Position numbers and translations under genes: made by a program. DNA of 54,062 nt from a virus. The notes under the pieces were generated by a model. It saw only the letters and a program-made list of their open reading frames with translations. It was not told the DNA's origin and did not search any database. Location: positions 1 to 54,062 of IMG/VR virus record IMGVR_UViG_3300037193_000656. One strand, 5' to 3'. Shown one piece after another: positions 35,091-43,134 of this stretch; position 1 is the first letter of the stretch, and every line of letters begins with the position of its first letter.

Positions 35091-35369
35091 TTATTTTGCG
35101 AACCACTCAGTATAAGCCTTTTTAAAATATTGCTCGGTTACCGTTTGCGGTTCTCTGTTGATTCCTTTGATGATGGATTCGATTAATGAATCAAATGTGG
35201 TATTTAAGGCATTTTCTTTTGCCCTTTCTTCACATTTTTGTAACGCTTGGTGTGTATAGCCTTGTAATCCGCCATTCATCCAAACTAAATAATTTACATA
35301 AATGCATCCCATGAACGTGGCCGCCTTTTGGTGCCCTAATGCCTGGATTTTTTCTTTGATTGTTTCCAT
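35091..35369 (-). CDS. Hypothetical protein, first gene after element B (92 aa)
   Basis: Helical (METIKEKIQALGHQKAATFM, GYTHQALQKCEERAKENALN). Start lies about 30 nt downstream of the -7 box at 35401. No family recognised. Confidence 0.6.
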   Translation of the reverse strand: METIKEKIQALGHQKAATFMGCIYVNYLVWMNGGLQGYTHQALQKCEERAKENALNTTFDSLIESIIKGINREPQTVTEQYFKKAYTEWFAK

Positions 35370-35400
35370 AAACCTGCGAAGTTTTTTGTTGTTGGTGAAT

Positions 35401-35434
35401 CAAAGCTATATTAAAGTTTTTAAAATAACAACAA
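35401..35434 (-). promoter_or_regulatory. Candidate promoter with repeated 22-bp element (site B)
   Basis: Minus strand: TTG (35429-35431), 20 nt, TAGCTTTG (35401-35408), an exact Bacteroidota -7 match. The 22-bp repeated element (35413-35434) covers the -33 box and most of the spacer. It should drive the 35369 operon, possibly under repression at the spacer. Confidence 0.72.
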
Positions 35435-35441
35435 TAATATT

Positions 35442-35861
35442 TTATTTTTCTTCATTCCTCGGTAAAGTAAATCCCTGTTCCATCGCCCAGGCTTGTAAAT
35501 CCCCGATCTTAATATGCCCTTCCCTCGATACCGGCAACCAAAAACGGGTGTCAATCAATAACGGTATGTTGTTATCCCGGGCCCACTTGTCCGCAAATCC
35601 TATACGGCCTTTTTTGTGGTGTACGTCCGTAGCCCACTTTTCTGGAAATACAGCGCATCGCTTGCCCTTAATCCAATTCTTTTTGATTTGGGAGTATTCC
35701 GATAGCCTGGATTTCATCTTATCGCTAACGGGGTTTATTCTAGGCCTATGGGCCTGTTTGGGGTTCCTCGCTGCCTTCCTGGCTTGAAAAGCATGGGTGG
35801 CGCAAAGTCCGGTTTGTTCGTTTTCCGCTGGGCGGGAACAGCCTTCAATTTTGCATATCAT
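35442..35861 (-). CDS. HNH-like endonuclease / NinG-type protein (139 aa)
   Basis: N-terminal Cys/His cluster (ICKIEGCSRPAENEQTGLCA) and a C-terminal stretch DVHHKKGRIGFADKWARDNN followed by FWLPVSREGH, which has the His-His start and the later His expected for an HNH-like nuclease. In lambda-type phages such proteins act in recombination. The terminator/promoter pair at 35401-35440 lies downstream. Confidence 0.6.
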   Translation of the reverse strand: MICKIEGCSRPAENEQTGLCATHAFQARKAARNPKQAHRPRINPVSDKMKSRLSEYSQIKKNWIKGKRCAVFPEKWATDVHHKKGRIGFADKWARDNNIPLLIDTRFWLPVSREGHIKIGDLQAWAMEQGFTLPRNEEK

Positions 35862-35864
35862 ATT

Positions 35865-36302
35865 TCATCCGTGAAAATGTTCGTCGTAACTGTTTTCAAT
35901 TTCCATCCAGCGCTTATAATCAATATCTTTTGGCTCAGGTATAATGATATTAAATTCTTCGAGCGCCCATTGTTTAACGCGGTTCAAATAGGCTGTAAAT
36001 TCTGCGCTATCTAAATCAGATGTGCTTTTGCCTAAATACTCATCCCCACTCGGGAAATGTACCCAATGGCCGTTGAATTTCTTTTTGCACGTATCATGCA
36101 AAGTATCTTTGTCGTATTCCCCGGTTGAAATAGCAATAATTTGCAGGATTACCCAATAGTACTTGTTTTGGCTCAGGGATCGAATAGCCCTATTTTTTTT
36201 TACTTCAATGATGTATTCTTTGCCGGATTCAAGTTCCTGCAACTTCCTTCCCAATTCCTTGTGGCTGTTCGGGTCCCCAGCTGTGTATAAAAAGACTTTC
36301 AT
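35865..36302 (-). CDS. NinB-like recombination protein (145 aa)
   Basis: The segment KKNRAIRSLSQNKYYWVILQ matches the NinB family signature (Arg, Ser, Gln-Asn then Trp). A role in recombination with annealing protein is likely. It overlaps the 75-aa gene by 4 nt. Confidence 0.68.
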   Translation of the reverse strand: MKVFLYTAGDPNSHKELGRKLQELESGKEYIIEVKKNRAIRSLSQNKYYWVILQIIAISTGEYDKDTLHDTCKKKFNGHWVHFPSGDEYLGKSTSDLDSAEFTAYLNRVKQWALEEFNIIIPEPKDIDYKRWMEIENSYDEHFHG

Positions 36303-36526
36303 AGTTTAGTGTATGGTTTCCATGGTCTGTTCCTGACTAAAAACAATTCGCCTTTTTTTTCTTCCAGCCAACACCAAATCAAAGCCCGGGCGTGTGGACC
36401 TTCAAAGTCCGATTTATCAAACTTCACCCGCTCGTAATCCCCAGGGCTTCGTAAATGGTAAAAGGTTCCCCCCGCCTGGAAGTCGTTTAGGTTTATGGGG
36501 ATTAAGTCTTTTGGATCAATGTGCAT
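36299..36526 (-). CDS. Hypothetical protein (75 aa)
   Basis: Start at ATG 36526 (MHIDPKDLIPINLNDFQAGG). The C-terminal half has ARALIWCWLEEKKGELFLVR. No family recognised. Confidence 0.55.
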   Translation of the reverse strand: MHIDPKDLIPINLNDFQAGGTFYHLRSPGDYERVKFDKSDFEGPHARALIWCWLEEKKGELFLVRNRPWKPYTKL

Positions 36527-36728
36527 CAATTTCCATTTTAACGTTTAGGATGCTTGTGGTATCAATCCATTTAACACCCCCCGGCGTCATTTCCATGGTT
36601 GCCTTTTCAGCTACCCGCTGGATCCACTGTTTAGCGTATTGCTTTGCGGCCCAATCATTGATTTTTTTATACGTATCCAAAGGCGATTTTCTGGCCGCTT
36701 CGTCCTGTAGTTGTCGAAATGTTTTCAT
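36516..36728 (-). CDS. Hypothetical helical protein (70 aa)
   Basis: I prefer ATG at 36728 (MKTFRQLQDEAARKSPLDTY), which starts 11 nt after the helicase gene instead of overlapping it by 44 nt. No family recognised. Confidence 0.55.
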   Translation of the reverse strand: MKTFRQLQDEAARKSPLDTYKKINDWAAKQYAKQWIQRVAEKATMEMTPGGVKWIDTTSILNVKMEIDAH

Positions 36729-36738
36729 TATTTCTTGA

Positions 36739-37803
36739 TTAAAATGGTAAATCGTTATCATTAACCGGCTGGGGCGCTTCAAACTTTGGTGCCGTATAAT
36801 CTACCGCCGTTTGTTGTCCATGTCCCCTGGCAAAACTTCCATCCAATGGACACACGCCATCAAAATAATACCTATGTGTCAACCGATCGAATTTTATTCC
36901 CCTTACTATACCCCGCTGGGCCCCTACTTCCTCGCTGTTACGCTGTTTAAGGTTGTGAAACTCTACCGACGGATCCCGGGGGTTTAAATGTCTTTCGGGC
37001 CTGTAAATTGAATATTGGGCGTCCATATTATTGTCCCATGCTGCACCCCCTGCGATATGGAATTGAGTTACAACCTTGAATGGTGAATCCGGTTGTTTAC
37101 CCACGCGAACATCCTGCAGGCTTTTTGGGTGTGCTATAATGTCCAGTGTTGTATTTGTCTTTACCGCGAATTCCTTTCCCTCGATAAACATGTCATCCAA
37201 TTGATGGTCCGCCCGCCTGTCGTCTGTCCCCATTTTGATGGATTTCCAGGGATCTATTTCAAAATGATCAATACCGTATTTTTCGTACATAAATTGAAAC
37301 AGTCCCATTACTGCCGGCCATGACCTATCCTTTGGGTTGACGATGTAAAAATGCTCTTCCAGCCATAGTAAGGCCTCCATGTATTCATTTCTATCAATCT
37401 GCGGTATTTTGTTCTTTTCAGCAAACCCCTTGTAAGGACACTTACCGGTCAACATCCATGCAAGACTTTTGAAGATCCGGTTTGATGTTATTTTGGGCGC
37501 TTCGCCTTTGTACTTGGTGGATGATATATCTTCCTGCCGCATCATGCAAAACTTTTTGTTGTCCAGCTTTGCCCGCATTACTGCAAGAAATTCATAAAAC
37601 GTTCCCTTGCCATCATTGGCCCATCCGTAAAAGGCATTGAGCGTTCCGGGAAACCATTTAAAGACGTCATCTAGTTTATCAACCCGGGACGTCTGCCCCA
37701 CTTGTTCCCCTTCGGAATGCTCGTTTATTAAACTGGCTATATCCGGGGCTAATACCGCGGATTCAAATTGTTTATTGTCCGGTGGCTGTGTCTTTTTCTT
37801 CAC
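36739..37803 (-). CDS. DnaB-like helicase, ATPase half (354 aa)
   Basis: Starts with GTG overlapping the upstream stop (GTGA). RecA-like ATPase: a P-loop YGWANDGKGTFYEF at residues 59-72 (GxxxxGKGT), a Walker B-like HFEIDPWKS, and sensor-like DIIAHPK. There is no N-terminal DnaB domain; that sits on the 241-aa gene. Together the two are likely to form the replicative helicase. The 138-aa gene between them may be part of it. Confidence 0.72.
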   Translation of the reverse strand: MKKKTQPPDNKQFESAVLAPDIASLINEHSEGEQVGQTSRVDKLDDVFKWFPGTLNAFYGWANDGKGTFYEFLAVMRAKLDNKKFCMMRQEDISSTKYKGEAPKITSNRIFKSLAWMLTGKCPYKGFAEKNKIPQIDRNEYMEALLWLEEHFYIVNPKDRSWPAVMGLFQFMYEKYGIDHFEIDPWKSIKMGTDDRRADHQLDDMFIEGKEFAVKTNTTLDIIAHPKSLQDVRVGKQPDSPFKVVTQFHIAGGAAWDNNMDAQYSIYRPERHLNPRDPSVEFHNLKQRNSEEVGAQRGIVRGIKFDRLTHRYYFDGVCPLDGSFARGHGQQTAVDYTAPKFEAPQPVNDNDLPF

Positions 37804-38216
37804 TTCAAAAGGTTTTTGGCTTTGTCGATTACTGATTTATCAAGGCAACGAAGACACTTATTCCCATCTCCATTTCTGAAGTAGCAAAATTTAACCTCAT
37901 CAAATCCGGCAACACAATCTTCTTGTAATGGGGAGTTTTCAATTATTGTTAACAGCTTTTTAATAATTTCATTCGCCGCATATATCTTTCGGTCCTGTTC
38001 ATTAAGGACATTCGGATAATTTCCGGCGATGAATTGTAAATCGATTAGCTCTTTTTCCTTTGCTGCAAGTTGATCACGGATGGATTGAAGTTCTTTTGCT
38101 ATTTCTTTAGCAATATCCCACGCTATACGTGAATCCGGCATATCAATCATGCGGCCAGCCCAGTATGCCGATGAATAATAAATTTCGTCACTCCAATTTT
38201 TTGCCATAAAATTCAT
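37800..38216 (-). CDS. Coiled-coil protein with C-terminal Cys cluster (138 aa)
   Basis: Start at ATG 38216 (ATGA overlap). The middle is a coiled coil (LQSIRDQLAAKEKELIDLQF) and the end has EVKFCYFRNGDGNKCLRCLD, a likely zinc site. It lies between the two helicase halves, so a helicase partner or loader is a reasonable guess. Confidence 0.6.
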   Translation of the reverse strand: MNFMAKNWSDEIYYSSAYWAGRMIDMPDSRIAWDIAKEIAKELQSIRDQLAAKEKELIDLQFIAGNYPNVLNEQDRKIYAANEIIKKLLTIIENSPLQEDCVAGFDEVKFCYFRNGDGNKCLRCLDKSVIDKAKNLLK

Positions 38217-38938
38217 TTTTTCTTCCAACCTTCTACTTTTTCAAATGCTTCCTTGATCCCATCGATGATATTAAACACATCTTCCGTATCGTCGAAAAGC
38301 TTGTTTAAACTGTCCGAACATACCATTATCAATTCCCGCTTCATAGCGAATTCTACCAACACCCTACCCCAATAATCCATCGAAGCGGATGAACTTACCT
38401 TACTGGTTAAATCTGCCAGCTTGTAGGCCCCGCCAATCACTTCTAATTGCCCTTTCTTCCTTAGCCTATCTTTTACCGCCCGCATGTCGATCGGCTGCCC
38501 TGCGTCGAATAATTCAAGGATGGTGGTATAAATTATTTCATGGGCTGCCATGTAAAAATGTTCAGGCTTTAAAAAGCTTCTTATTGACTTTATCGGGGCT
38601 GGGCCTACTCCTTTCCCTAAGGCTGAATCCTGGCCATCTATGGAATGAAGCATTAACGCCCCTAATATTGCTTCCTCATAATCCAGGTCACATGGGGGAA
38701 GTTTACCCAAACTGGCATGGAATGTTCGTTTGAATGCTTTGATTAAATGCTCGACGTTTTTGATAAAGTCGTATTCCGCCCCAATCTTAATTTTTTCGTT
38801 TTCTGTTAGCTCGGTTTTACGCTCCATTTTGGTAAGCACGTTCCTTTTGCGCTTTACCATGTATTCGCAAGCTATTATGGCGTTCTCCGTGTCCTTTGGT
38901 AGTGGTCCGAAAACCTCAGATTCAACGCTATGCATCAT
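38213..38938 (-). CDS. DnaB-type N-terminal domain protein (241 aa)
   Basis: Residues ~85-215 match the DnaB N-terminal domain: DLDYEEAILGALMLHSIDGQ, FLKPEHFYMAAHEIIYTTIL, DMRAVKDRLRKKGQLEVIGG and YKLADLTSKV. It lacks the ATPase half. The N-terminal 80 residues are an added charged helical region. It overlaps the upstream gene and the 138-aa gene by 4 nt each. Confidence 0.75.
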   Translation of the reverse strand: MMHSVESEVFGPLPKDTENAIIACEYMVKRKRNVLTKMERKTELTENEKIKIGAEYDFIKNVEHLIKAFKRTFHASLGKLPPCDLDYEEAILGALMLHSIDGQDSALGKGVGPAPIKSIRSFLKPEHFYMAAHEIIYTTILELFDAGQPIDMRAVKDRLRKKGQLEVIGGAYKLADLTSKVSSSASMDYWGRVLVEFAMKRELIMVCSDSLNKLFDDTEDVFNIIDGIKEAFEKVEGWKKK

Positions 38939-39336
38939 ACCAATACGGGGGTTTGTAATAATTCAGGGTGATATAATGGGAACAAATGCAATTGCATTGG
39001 GTCCGGTGGATCAGGTGGCCTATTTGGATTGTCGGGGTCGTCTGGATCGCCATTGCCCCAATCCCACTTTACAAACTTGGTGCATTTTGGCCCGTCTGCC
39101 GTTTTAATCCATTCCATGGGATATTCTTTATCGCTGGGATAAAAGCACATCGTAGCGGTCAATATTTCGCATTTATTGGATGATTCCGGATCTGGATTAT
39201 CATGTATACATTGATTGCAAAAATCATCCATAAAACCTTCACCCTCGCTTCCATTGGATGGCCTATAAAGCTTTTCCGCAAAACAGGTTGCCCCGCATCC
39301 CCTTTTGCATTCAGCTGCCCAGGATTTACAGCGCAT
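38935..39336 (-). CDS. Cys-rich zinc-binding protein (133 aa)
   Basis: Nine Cys in the first 90 residues (CKSWAAECKRGCGATCF, FCNQCIH, CEIL, MCFY), then a Pro/Asp-rich tail (DPDDPDNPNRPPDPPDP). A multi-zinc protein is likely. In the replication cluster, so maybe a DNA-binding or helicase partner. Confidence 0.6.
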   Translation of the reverse strand: MRCKSWAAECKRGCGATCFAEKLYRPSNGSEGEGFMDDFCNQCIHDNPDPESSNKCEILTATMCFYPSDKEYPMEWIKTADGPKCTKFVKWDWGNGDPDDPDNPNRPPDPPDPMQLHLFPLYHPELLQTPVLV

Positions 39337-39749
39337 TAAATATTGTTTTTAATGATTTCCGTGGCCTCGTTGATGTATGCCGTTTTATGCATCCTGGCTT
39401 TAAACGACGATGGGTGTAATAACTTAATTAGCTTCGGGCTTTCTGTCGCTGGGCATTCAGCCTTTCGGTAGTAAGAAAACACCCCGTAAACCAAATCCCC
39501 CAGGCAAATAATGGCGTCCCCCGGCTTATAGTCCGCCCGCCTGATCCAATCCTCCACATGGCCCATGTGATGGCCAAAAGTTCGCCTGTTGATTTCTGGG
39601 TGGGTTGTTTGGTCCCATAGATTGGTTTTAATGATTTCGCAGCCTATCCCCATGGCGATGGATTCAACCACCTTCCCGGTATATGTCGACGAATCCAATG
39701 GGGTTTTACCTGGGGCATTGTGGATGCCTACAAAAATGATTTTTGCCAT
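39336..39749 (-). CDS. Uracil-DNA-glycosylase-like protein (137 aa)
   Basis: Start at ATG 39749. IIFVGIHNAPGKTPLDSSTY (motif near the active site), IIKTNLWDQ, AIICLGDLVYGVF and LIKLLHPSSFKARM (HPS) are in the order seen in the UDG superfamily. The protein is short (UDG about 200 aa), so it may be a minimal family or act as a scaffold rather than a glycosylase. Confidence 0.62.
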   Translation of the reverse strand: MAKIIFVGIHNAPGKTPLDSSTYTGKVVESIAMGIGCEIIKTNLWDQTTHPEINRRTFGHHMGHVEDWIRRADYKPGDAIICLGDLVYGVFSYYRKAECPATESPKLIKLLHPSSFKARMHKTAYINEATEIIKNNI

Positions 39750-39751
39750 AT

Positions 39752-40066
39752 TCAATAAATCGTTAGTATTTCCAATTTCCCGTCGTCGTTCCGGTAAATC
39801 CGTTTCACCGCTATTATTATGTTCCGAATCCCTAAGTTTTGATCGTATGGGATCTTACCTGATATAAGCGCATCCACGGCCATCCTGAGCACCTCCACAT
39901 CAATATCCGGCATCACCCGTAATAATGTGTCCTTCCAGCCTAAAACCTCCACAACGTCCAGTTTAAAGGCCCGTAGCTGGTTAAAAACTATAAGTGCTTT
40001 TACTACCCCCCTTTCCTTTTGGGATAGCTCTAAAAGCTTACCGTTAAACTTTTCTATTTCGCTCAT
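39752..40066 (-). CDS. Hypothetical helical protein (104 aa)
   Basis: MSEIEKFNGKLLELSQKERG, then IDVEVLRMAVDALISGKI and GIRNIIIAVKRIYRND. Pattern resembles helicase loader or primosome subunits, but I cannot name it. Confidence 0.55.
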   Translation of the reverse strand: MSEIEKFNGKLLELSQKERGVVKALIVFNQLRAFKLDVVEVLGWKDTLLRVMPDIDVEVLRMAVDALISGKIPYDQNLGIRNIIIAVKRIYRNDDGKLEILTIY

Positions 40067-40256
40067 ATAGTGGACTTGTAACTAATATCAAATTGATCTT
40101 TTCCAGAAATGTAAGATTGCGTTTTATCAACCTTTCCCGTTCCATTATCGCATACATTTGCTTATGGGCTTCGCTTCCAAAAATCGTATCTCCTACACCG
40201 TCTGGCCGGATGTGATAATAACTACCATCTGAAAAATGAAAAACGGCTTCTTTCAT
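40044..40256 (-). CDS. Hypothetical protein (70 aa)
   Basis: MKEAVFHFSDGSYYHIRPDG then a helix (AHKQMYAIMERERLIKRNLT). Overlaps both neighbours. Unrecognised. Confidence 0.5.
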   Translation of the reverse strand: MKEAVFHFSDGSYYHIRPDGVGDTIFGSEAHKQMYAIMERERLIKRNLTFLEKINLILVTSPLYERNRKV

Positions 40257-40798
40257 AGATCAAAAAACATCCGTTCCGCGCTATTCATCTGATTCCAGGA
40301 CTTTTTTACCGGACCCTGTTTTATTTCTGTCACGATCTCGTTAAACTTTGCATCGATCACCGGTAAATCCTTCTGTTTATACCATTCTGGCAACATCTGG
40401 CAAAGTTTTTGAAAGGTCGCGACCACGGTGGCATCGGTTGAACCCGCTGAAATTGTACGAATCTTGTTGATAAGACTTTTTAGCGCCTTCCCCTGGGTAC
40501 CTCCGAATGTCCACCCGGGATGAAAGTTTTTAAGCCAAAAATCAACGCATTGGGTATACACAACGTCTTTTGGCTTTTCTACTTTCGAATCTTCCTTAGG
40601 TTGATTCTGTTCCCATGCCAGTTGGCCAATGCTTGTTAATTCCAAATATGATCCACTGCCGTATTTGAGCAATGCCGGAAACCCTGAAATTAACTTTTCC
40701 GCAGTCTTCAATTCTTTACCCTGAAAACCAAAAATTTTTGATTGTATGCGATTCAGGATATCAAATTCTTTCGATGTTAGCTTAATCTTGATTTTCAT
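40253..40798 (-). CDS. Replication-associated protein, unnamed (181 aa)
   Basis: The N-terminal third looks like a short DNA-binding domain (KIKIKLTSKEFDILNRIQSK). Then a conserved-looking segment VYTQCVDFWLKNFHPGWTFG, followed by KALKSLINKI and TVVATFQKLCQMLPEWYKQK. It resembles phage replication-initiation/helicase-loader proteins by position next to the putative origin and the split helicase. Confidence 0.55.
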   Translation of the reverse strand: MKIKIKLTSKEFDILNRIQSKIFGFQGKELKTAEKLISGFPALLKYGSGSYLELTSIGQLAWEQNQPKEDSKVEKPKDVVYTQCVDFWLKNFHPGWTFGGTQGKALKSLINKIRTISAGSTDATVVATFQKLCQMLPEWYKQKDLPVIDAKFNEIVTEIKQGPVKKSWNQMNSAERMFFDL

Positions 40799-40950
40799 TA
40801 TTCCTGGTTTAATTGTGCGAATAATCTGTTATAAAAAACCCGCTGTTGTCCTTGTGCTATCTTGTGTTTTAATTCTTGCTTGATAAGCTTGTCCAGCTTC
40901 TTCGCCTTTTTCTTGCTGGGATATTTGGAATAGGCTTCGAGCGGATTCAT
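40798..40950 (-). CDS. Small basic helical protein (50 aa)
   Basis: MNPLEAYSKYPSKKKAKKLD, then LIKQELKHKIAQGQQRVFYN. Start ATG at 40950 overlaps the upstream stop; the stop overlaps the 181-aa start (TAATG). A DNA-binding helper is plausible. Confidence 0.6.
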   Translation of the reverse strand: MNPLEAYSKYPSKKKAKKLDKLIKQELKHKIAQGQQRVFYNRLFAQLNQE

Positions 40951-41168
40951 ACTTTAACCCCAAGTTTTCTAATGTGATCCTCAACGCCTTTAATCGCTTT
41001 AGAAAAATCATTTTCGTCGCCCATCACCCACCGGAAAGCGTCAAGTTGCAATTGCATTCCAACCATTGCGTCTTCGGTCGGTGGGTTGCCGTGCTGGTCT
41101 GGAATATCCCCGCGTTTCACTTTTTCCAAAACCTTAATGGCTTGTTTAATTTCCCGTTCTGATCTCAT
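40947..41168 (-). CDS. Hypothetical helical protein (73 aa)
   Basis: MRSEREIKQAIKVLEKVKRG and AMVGMQLQLDAFRWVMGDEN. First gene after the candidate origin region. No family recognised. Confidence 0.55.
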   Translation of the reverse strand: MRSEREIKQAIKVLEKVKRGDIPDQHGNPPTEDAMVGMQLQLDAFRWVMGDENDFSKAIKGVEDHIRKLGVKV

Positions 41169-41585
41169 AAACTATATTTTATTGTTGACGATTTTAAACT
41201 AGTGTTGCTACGGCTTTGTCATGACCGTGCGCATCCTATAGAAAATTTGTAGTTGACAAAGGCAAAAAAGAAAAAAACGACCCCCTAACCCCCTAAAAAA
41301 AGAAAATGAATGCTGCCCCTCGGTACGCTCTTTTAATCGTTGGTTGTTGAGGTGAAGACTTTTACTCCTTTGCTCGGAAAATGCGGACCCCGTAGGGCTG
41401 GACCACTTGACGCGAAATGCCACCTCGATACGGTGGACTGTTATGGTGAATTCATGTAGAGCCTGTAAAATCAAAATGCCTCGGACGCTTTCGGGGGCTC
41501 TACTTCCCAATTGCATCAAAGGCATTTCTAATGTCTTTTGACTGACTTTAACAAAGGTAGAGCCGTAAAGTCTTTTTTCAAACAT
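41169..41585. other. Structured non-coding region beside the candidate origin
   Basis: No convincing gene. A 125-codon open frame (minus, 41208-41585) is open throughout but reads like structured RNA. Repeats: GTAGAGCC at 41456-41463 and 41557-41564 with GGCTCTAC at 41496-41503; a CCACC-N7-GGTGG hairpin at 41420-41436; two C5 runs (41281-41293). The translated frame (EQRSKSLHLNNQRLKERTEG) recalls short multi-copy ORFs I associate with Bacteroidota genomes; this is memory and unverified. Confidence 0.4.
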
Positions 41586-41674
41586 ACTGCATTGATTTAT
41601 CTTTTTTCAAATCCTGGTGTAGAAAGTTATCAACAATCTTTTGTGGATAACTTTTGATTTTGTGGATAACTTCT
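41586..41674. other. Candidate replication origin with DnaA boxes
   Basis: Two exact DnaA boxes in reverse form (TGTGGATAA at 41642-41650 and 41661-41669) are part of a 13-bp direct repeat TTGTGGATAACTT (41641-41653, 41660-41672) with a 19-bp period. A third site TTATCAACA (41627-41635) has one mismatch. The flank 41590-41611 is AT-rich. The replication genes lie next to it. A bound host DnaA could load the helicase here. Confidence 0.6.
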
Positions 41675-42043
41675 TCAAACCTCCCATGCTCGATACTTTG
41701 CCGCTATCGCCCCCATAGCAATAAAACACACCGCCGCCACCAATGCCCGCCAATTAGACGCCCCGGATTCCATAAGCAGGAACAGCCCAATAAAAGCCAA
41801 TGAAGACAAAGTGAAGTAAAGCCAAAATCCCCTTTTCATTTTATTATTTTTTGATGGTTTCAATTTCGCCCTTTCTGACTGCCAATACGGGCAATGGATA
41901 ACCCCAGGTATAGCCGTTCCCCTGGCCTTTACCGCTTTTTCGTTCTTACACCACAAATTAACATACCCGACCAAAAATTTACAGTCATGGCAGGATCTAA
42001 GCACTTCCGGGGGTTCTTTATCAACCTCTGATTTTGTTATCAT
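41675..42043 (-). CDS. Membrane protein with N-terminal zinc site (122 aa)
   Basis: N-terminal half: RSCHDCKFLVGYVNLWCKNE and IHCPYW give four Cys (a likely zinc site). C-terminal half: two membrane segments (LYFTLSSLAFIGLFLLM and ALVAAVCFIAMGAIAA). The stop codon borders the DnaA-box region. Overlaps the ASCH-like gene by 4 nt. Confidence 0.6.
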   Translation of the reverse strand: MITKSEVDKEPPEVLRSCHDCKFLVGYVNLWCKNEKAVKARGTAIPGVIHCPYWQSERAKLKPSKNNKMKRGFWLYFTLSSLAFIGLFLLMESGASNWRALVAAVCFIAMGAIAAKYRAWEV

Positions 42044-42486
42044 AAATATTCGATTTTCTTTTTGTCTTCCTCAGACAGAAACCCAACCCCCTGTTTGCCT
42101 TTGAATGGAAAAGGCTTTATCCGCCGCACGTTCTCGAAGATGAGCCCCACCATAACTTTCGCCAACGGTGGCCGATACCTTACAAAGGTCTGATCTTCCA
42201 TCCCTGGAACAATGTAAATATGTTTCACAAGGTCCCCAACTGCCAGCGCTGTCCCCCGTAGCAAAGTAAGCCCGTTTATTATCTCGTTAATTCGCTCGTA
42301 TTGATCGCCCGCAATAATGCTCAATTGTGTTAAGGTGTATTCCTTTTTAGTTGCATAAAGCAAATACCGGCCTTTTGGAAACGGTGGTTTACTACCCTTC
42401 CGGATCCATCGCGTTTCAATCTTCCCGTGCATCATCAATTCCGCGTATGGCTGATAAAGGCCTAAGGTTCTGATTTTTTCGCTCAT
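42040..42486 (-). CDS. ASCH-domain-like protein (148 aa)
   Basis: The start TLGLYQPYAELMMHGKIETR is the typical ASCH opening (QPYA...G.KT.E.R), followed by GRYLLYATK and a later ALAVGDLVKHIYIV. ASCH proteins bind RNA or modified nucleotides and are common in phages. Overlaps the 175-aa gene by 4 nt. Confidence 0.65.
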   Translation of the reverse strand: MSEKIRTLGLYQPYAELMMHGKIETRWIRKGSKPPFPKGRYLLYATKKEYTLTQLSIIAGDQYERINEIINGLTLLRGTALAVGDLVKHIYIVPGMEDQTFVRYRPPLAKVMVGLIFENVRRIKPFPFKGKQGVGFLSEEDKKKIEYL

Positions 42487-43010
42487 GACTTTTTGATGGC
42501 TAAACCCCTTTCTATAAGATGAAAAACATCAAGCCCCATAGACATTAAAATTGCCCAATCATAGGCATTTAACAAATGAAACTCCAATGCCCAGTCCATC
42601 ACCTGTTCCCCCTCATCCGTAAGAATCGAAAAATTTATATCGATTCCAACCAACTTATCGTTTACTATTTTCCGCGAAAAAGAAACGGTGGCATACTCGT
42701 TTACAATTTTGTCCCAGTGAATCAACCGCCTAATTTCTTCATCTGTGATTTCTGACAATGGGCGTAAAACCAACCTTATTTCGTCTTCACCCATGAAGAA
42801 CGAATGGGAATTACTTGTGTGCTCATCAAAGGTGTTATATGTGACTTTGTGGCAATCATCAAACCACACCCGAATCCAATCACCGTGGTTTGACTTTCTT
42901 GTAACCTCACAAATCCTACCCACCAAATAATCCCGGTCGCTGTCGTTTTTCTTTCTTACCTGTACATCATGACCTAAATACAAGTGCAAATAATCGTTGA
43001 TTCTGTCCAT
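42483..43010 (-). CDS. Hypothetical protein (175 aa)
   Basis: I chose ATG at 43010, because the region upstream is a terminator hairpin; an upstream frame to 43055 would run through it. Beta-rich first half (YLVGRICEVTRKSNHGDWIR) and a mixed second half. No family recognised. Confidence 0.55.
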   Translation of the reverse strand: MDRINDYLHLYLGHDVQVRKKNDSDRDYLVGRICEVTRKSNHGDWIRVWFDDCHKVTYNTFDEHTSNSHSFFMGEDEIRLVLRPLSEITDEEIRRLIHWDKIVNEYATVSFSRKIVNDKLVGIDINFSILTDEGEQVMDWALEFHLLNAYDWAILMSMGLDVFHLIERGLAIKKS

Positions 43011-43052
43011 AAAAAAAGGAAGGCCCGGGAATACATGACGGTACACCGGGCC
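43011..43052 (-). terminator. Intrinsic terminator after the repressor-like gene
   Basis: On the minus strand GGCCCGG (43046-43052) pairs with CCGGGCC (43022-43028) and is followed by TTCCTTTTTTT directly before the ATG at 43010. A second inverted pair CCCAAC/GTTGGG lies just upstream (43075-43080 with 43101-43106). Confidence 0.7.
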
Positions 43053-43134
43053 CATTGGTTATTGCTAACCAACCCCCAACCGCCTGCCGTCATTCAGACA
43101 GTTGGGAGTTTAACTATTAGATGATCAAAATTAA

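Noticed and set aside
40829-41011. 60-codon minus-strand frame
   Set aside because: It overlaps two better frames (73 aa and 50 aa) whose stop and start overlap cleanly.
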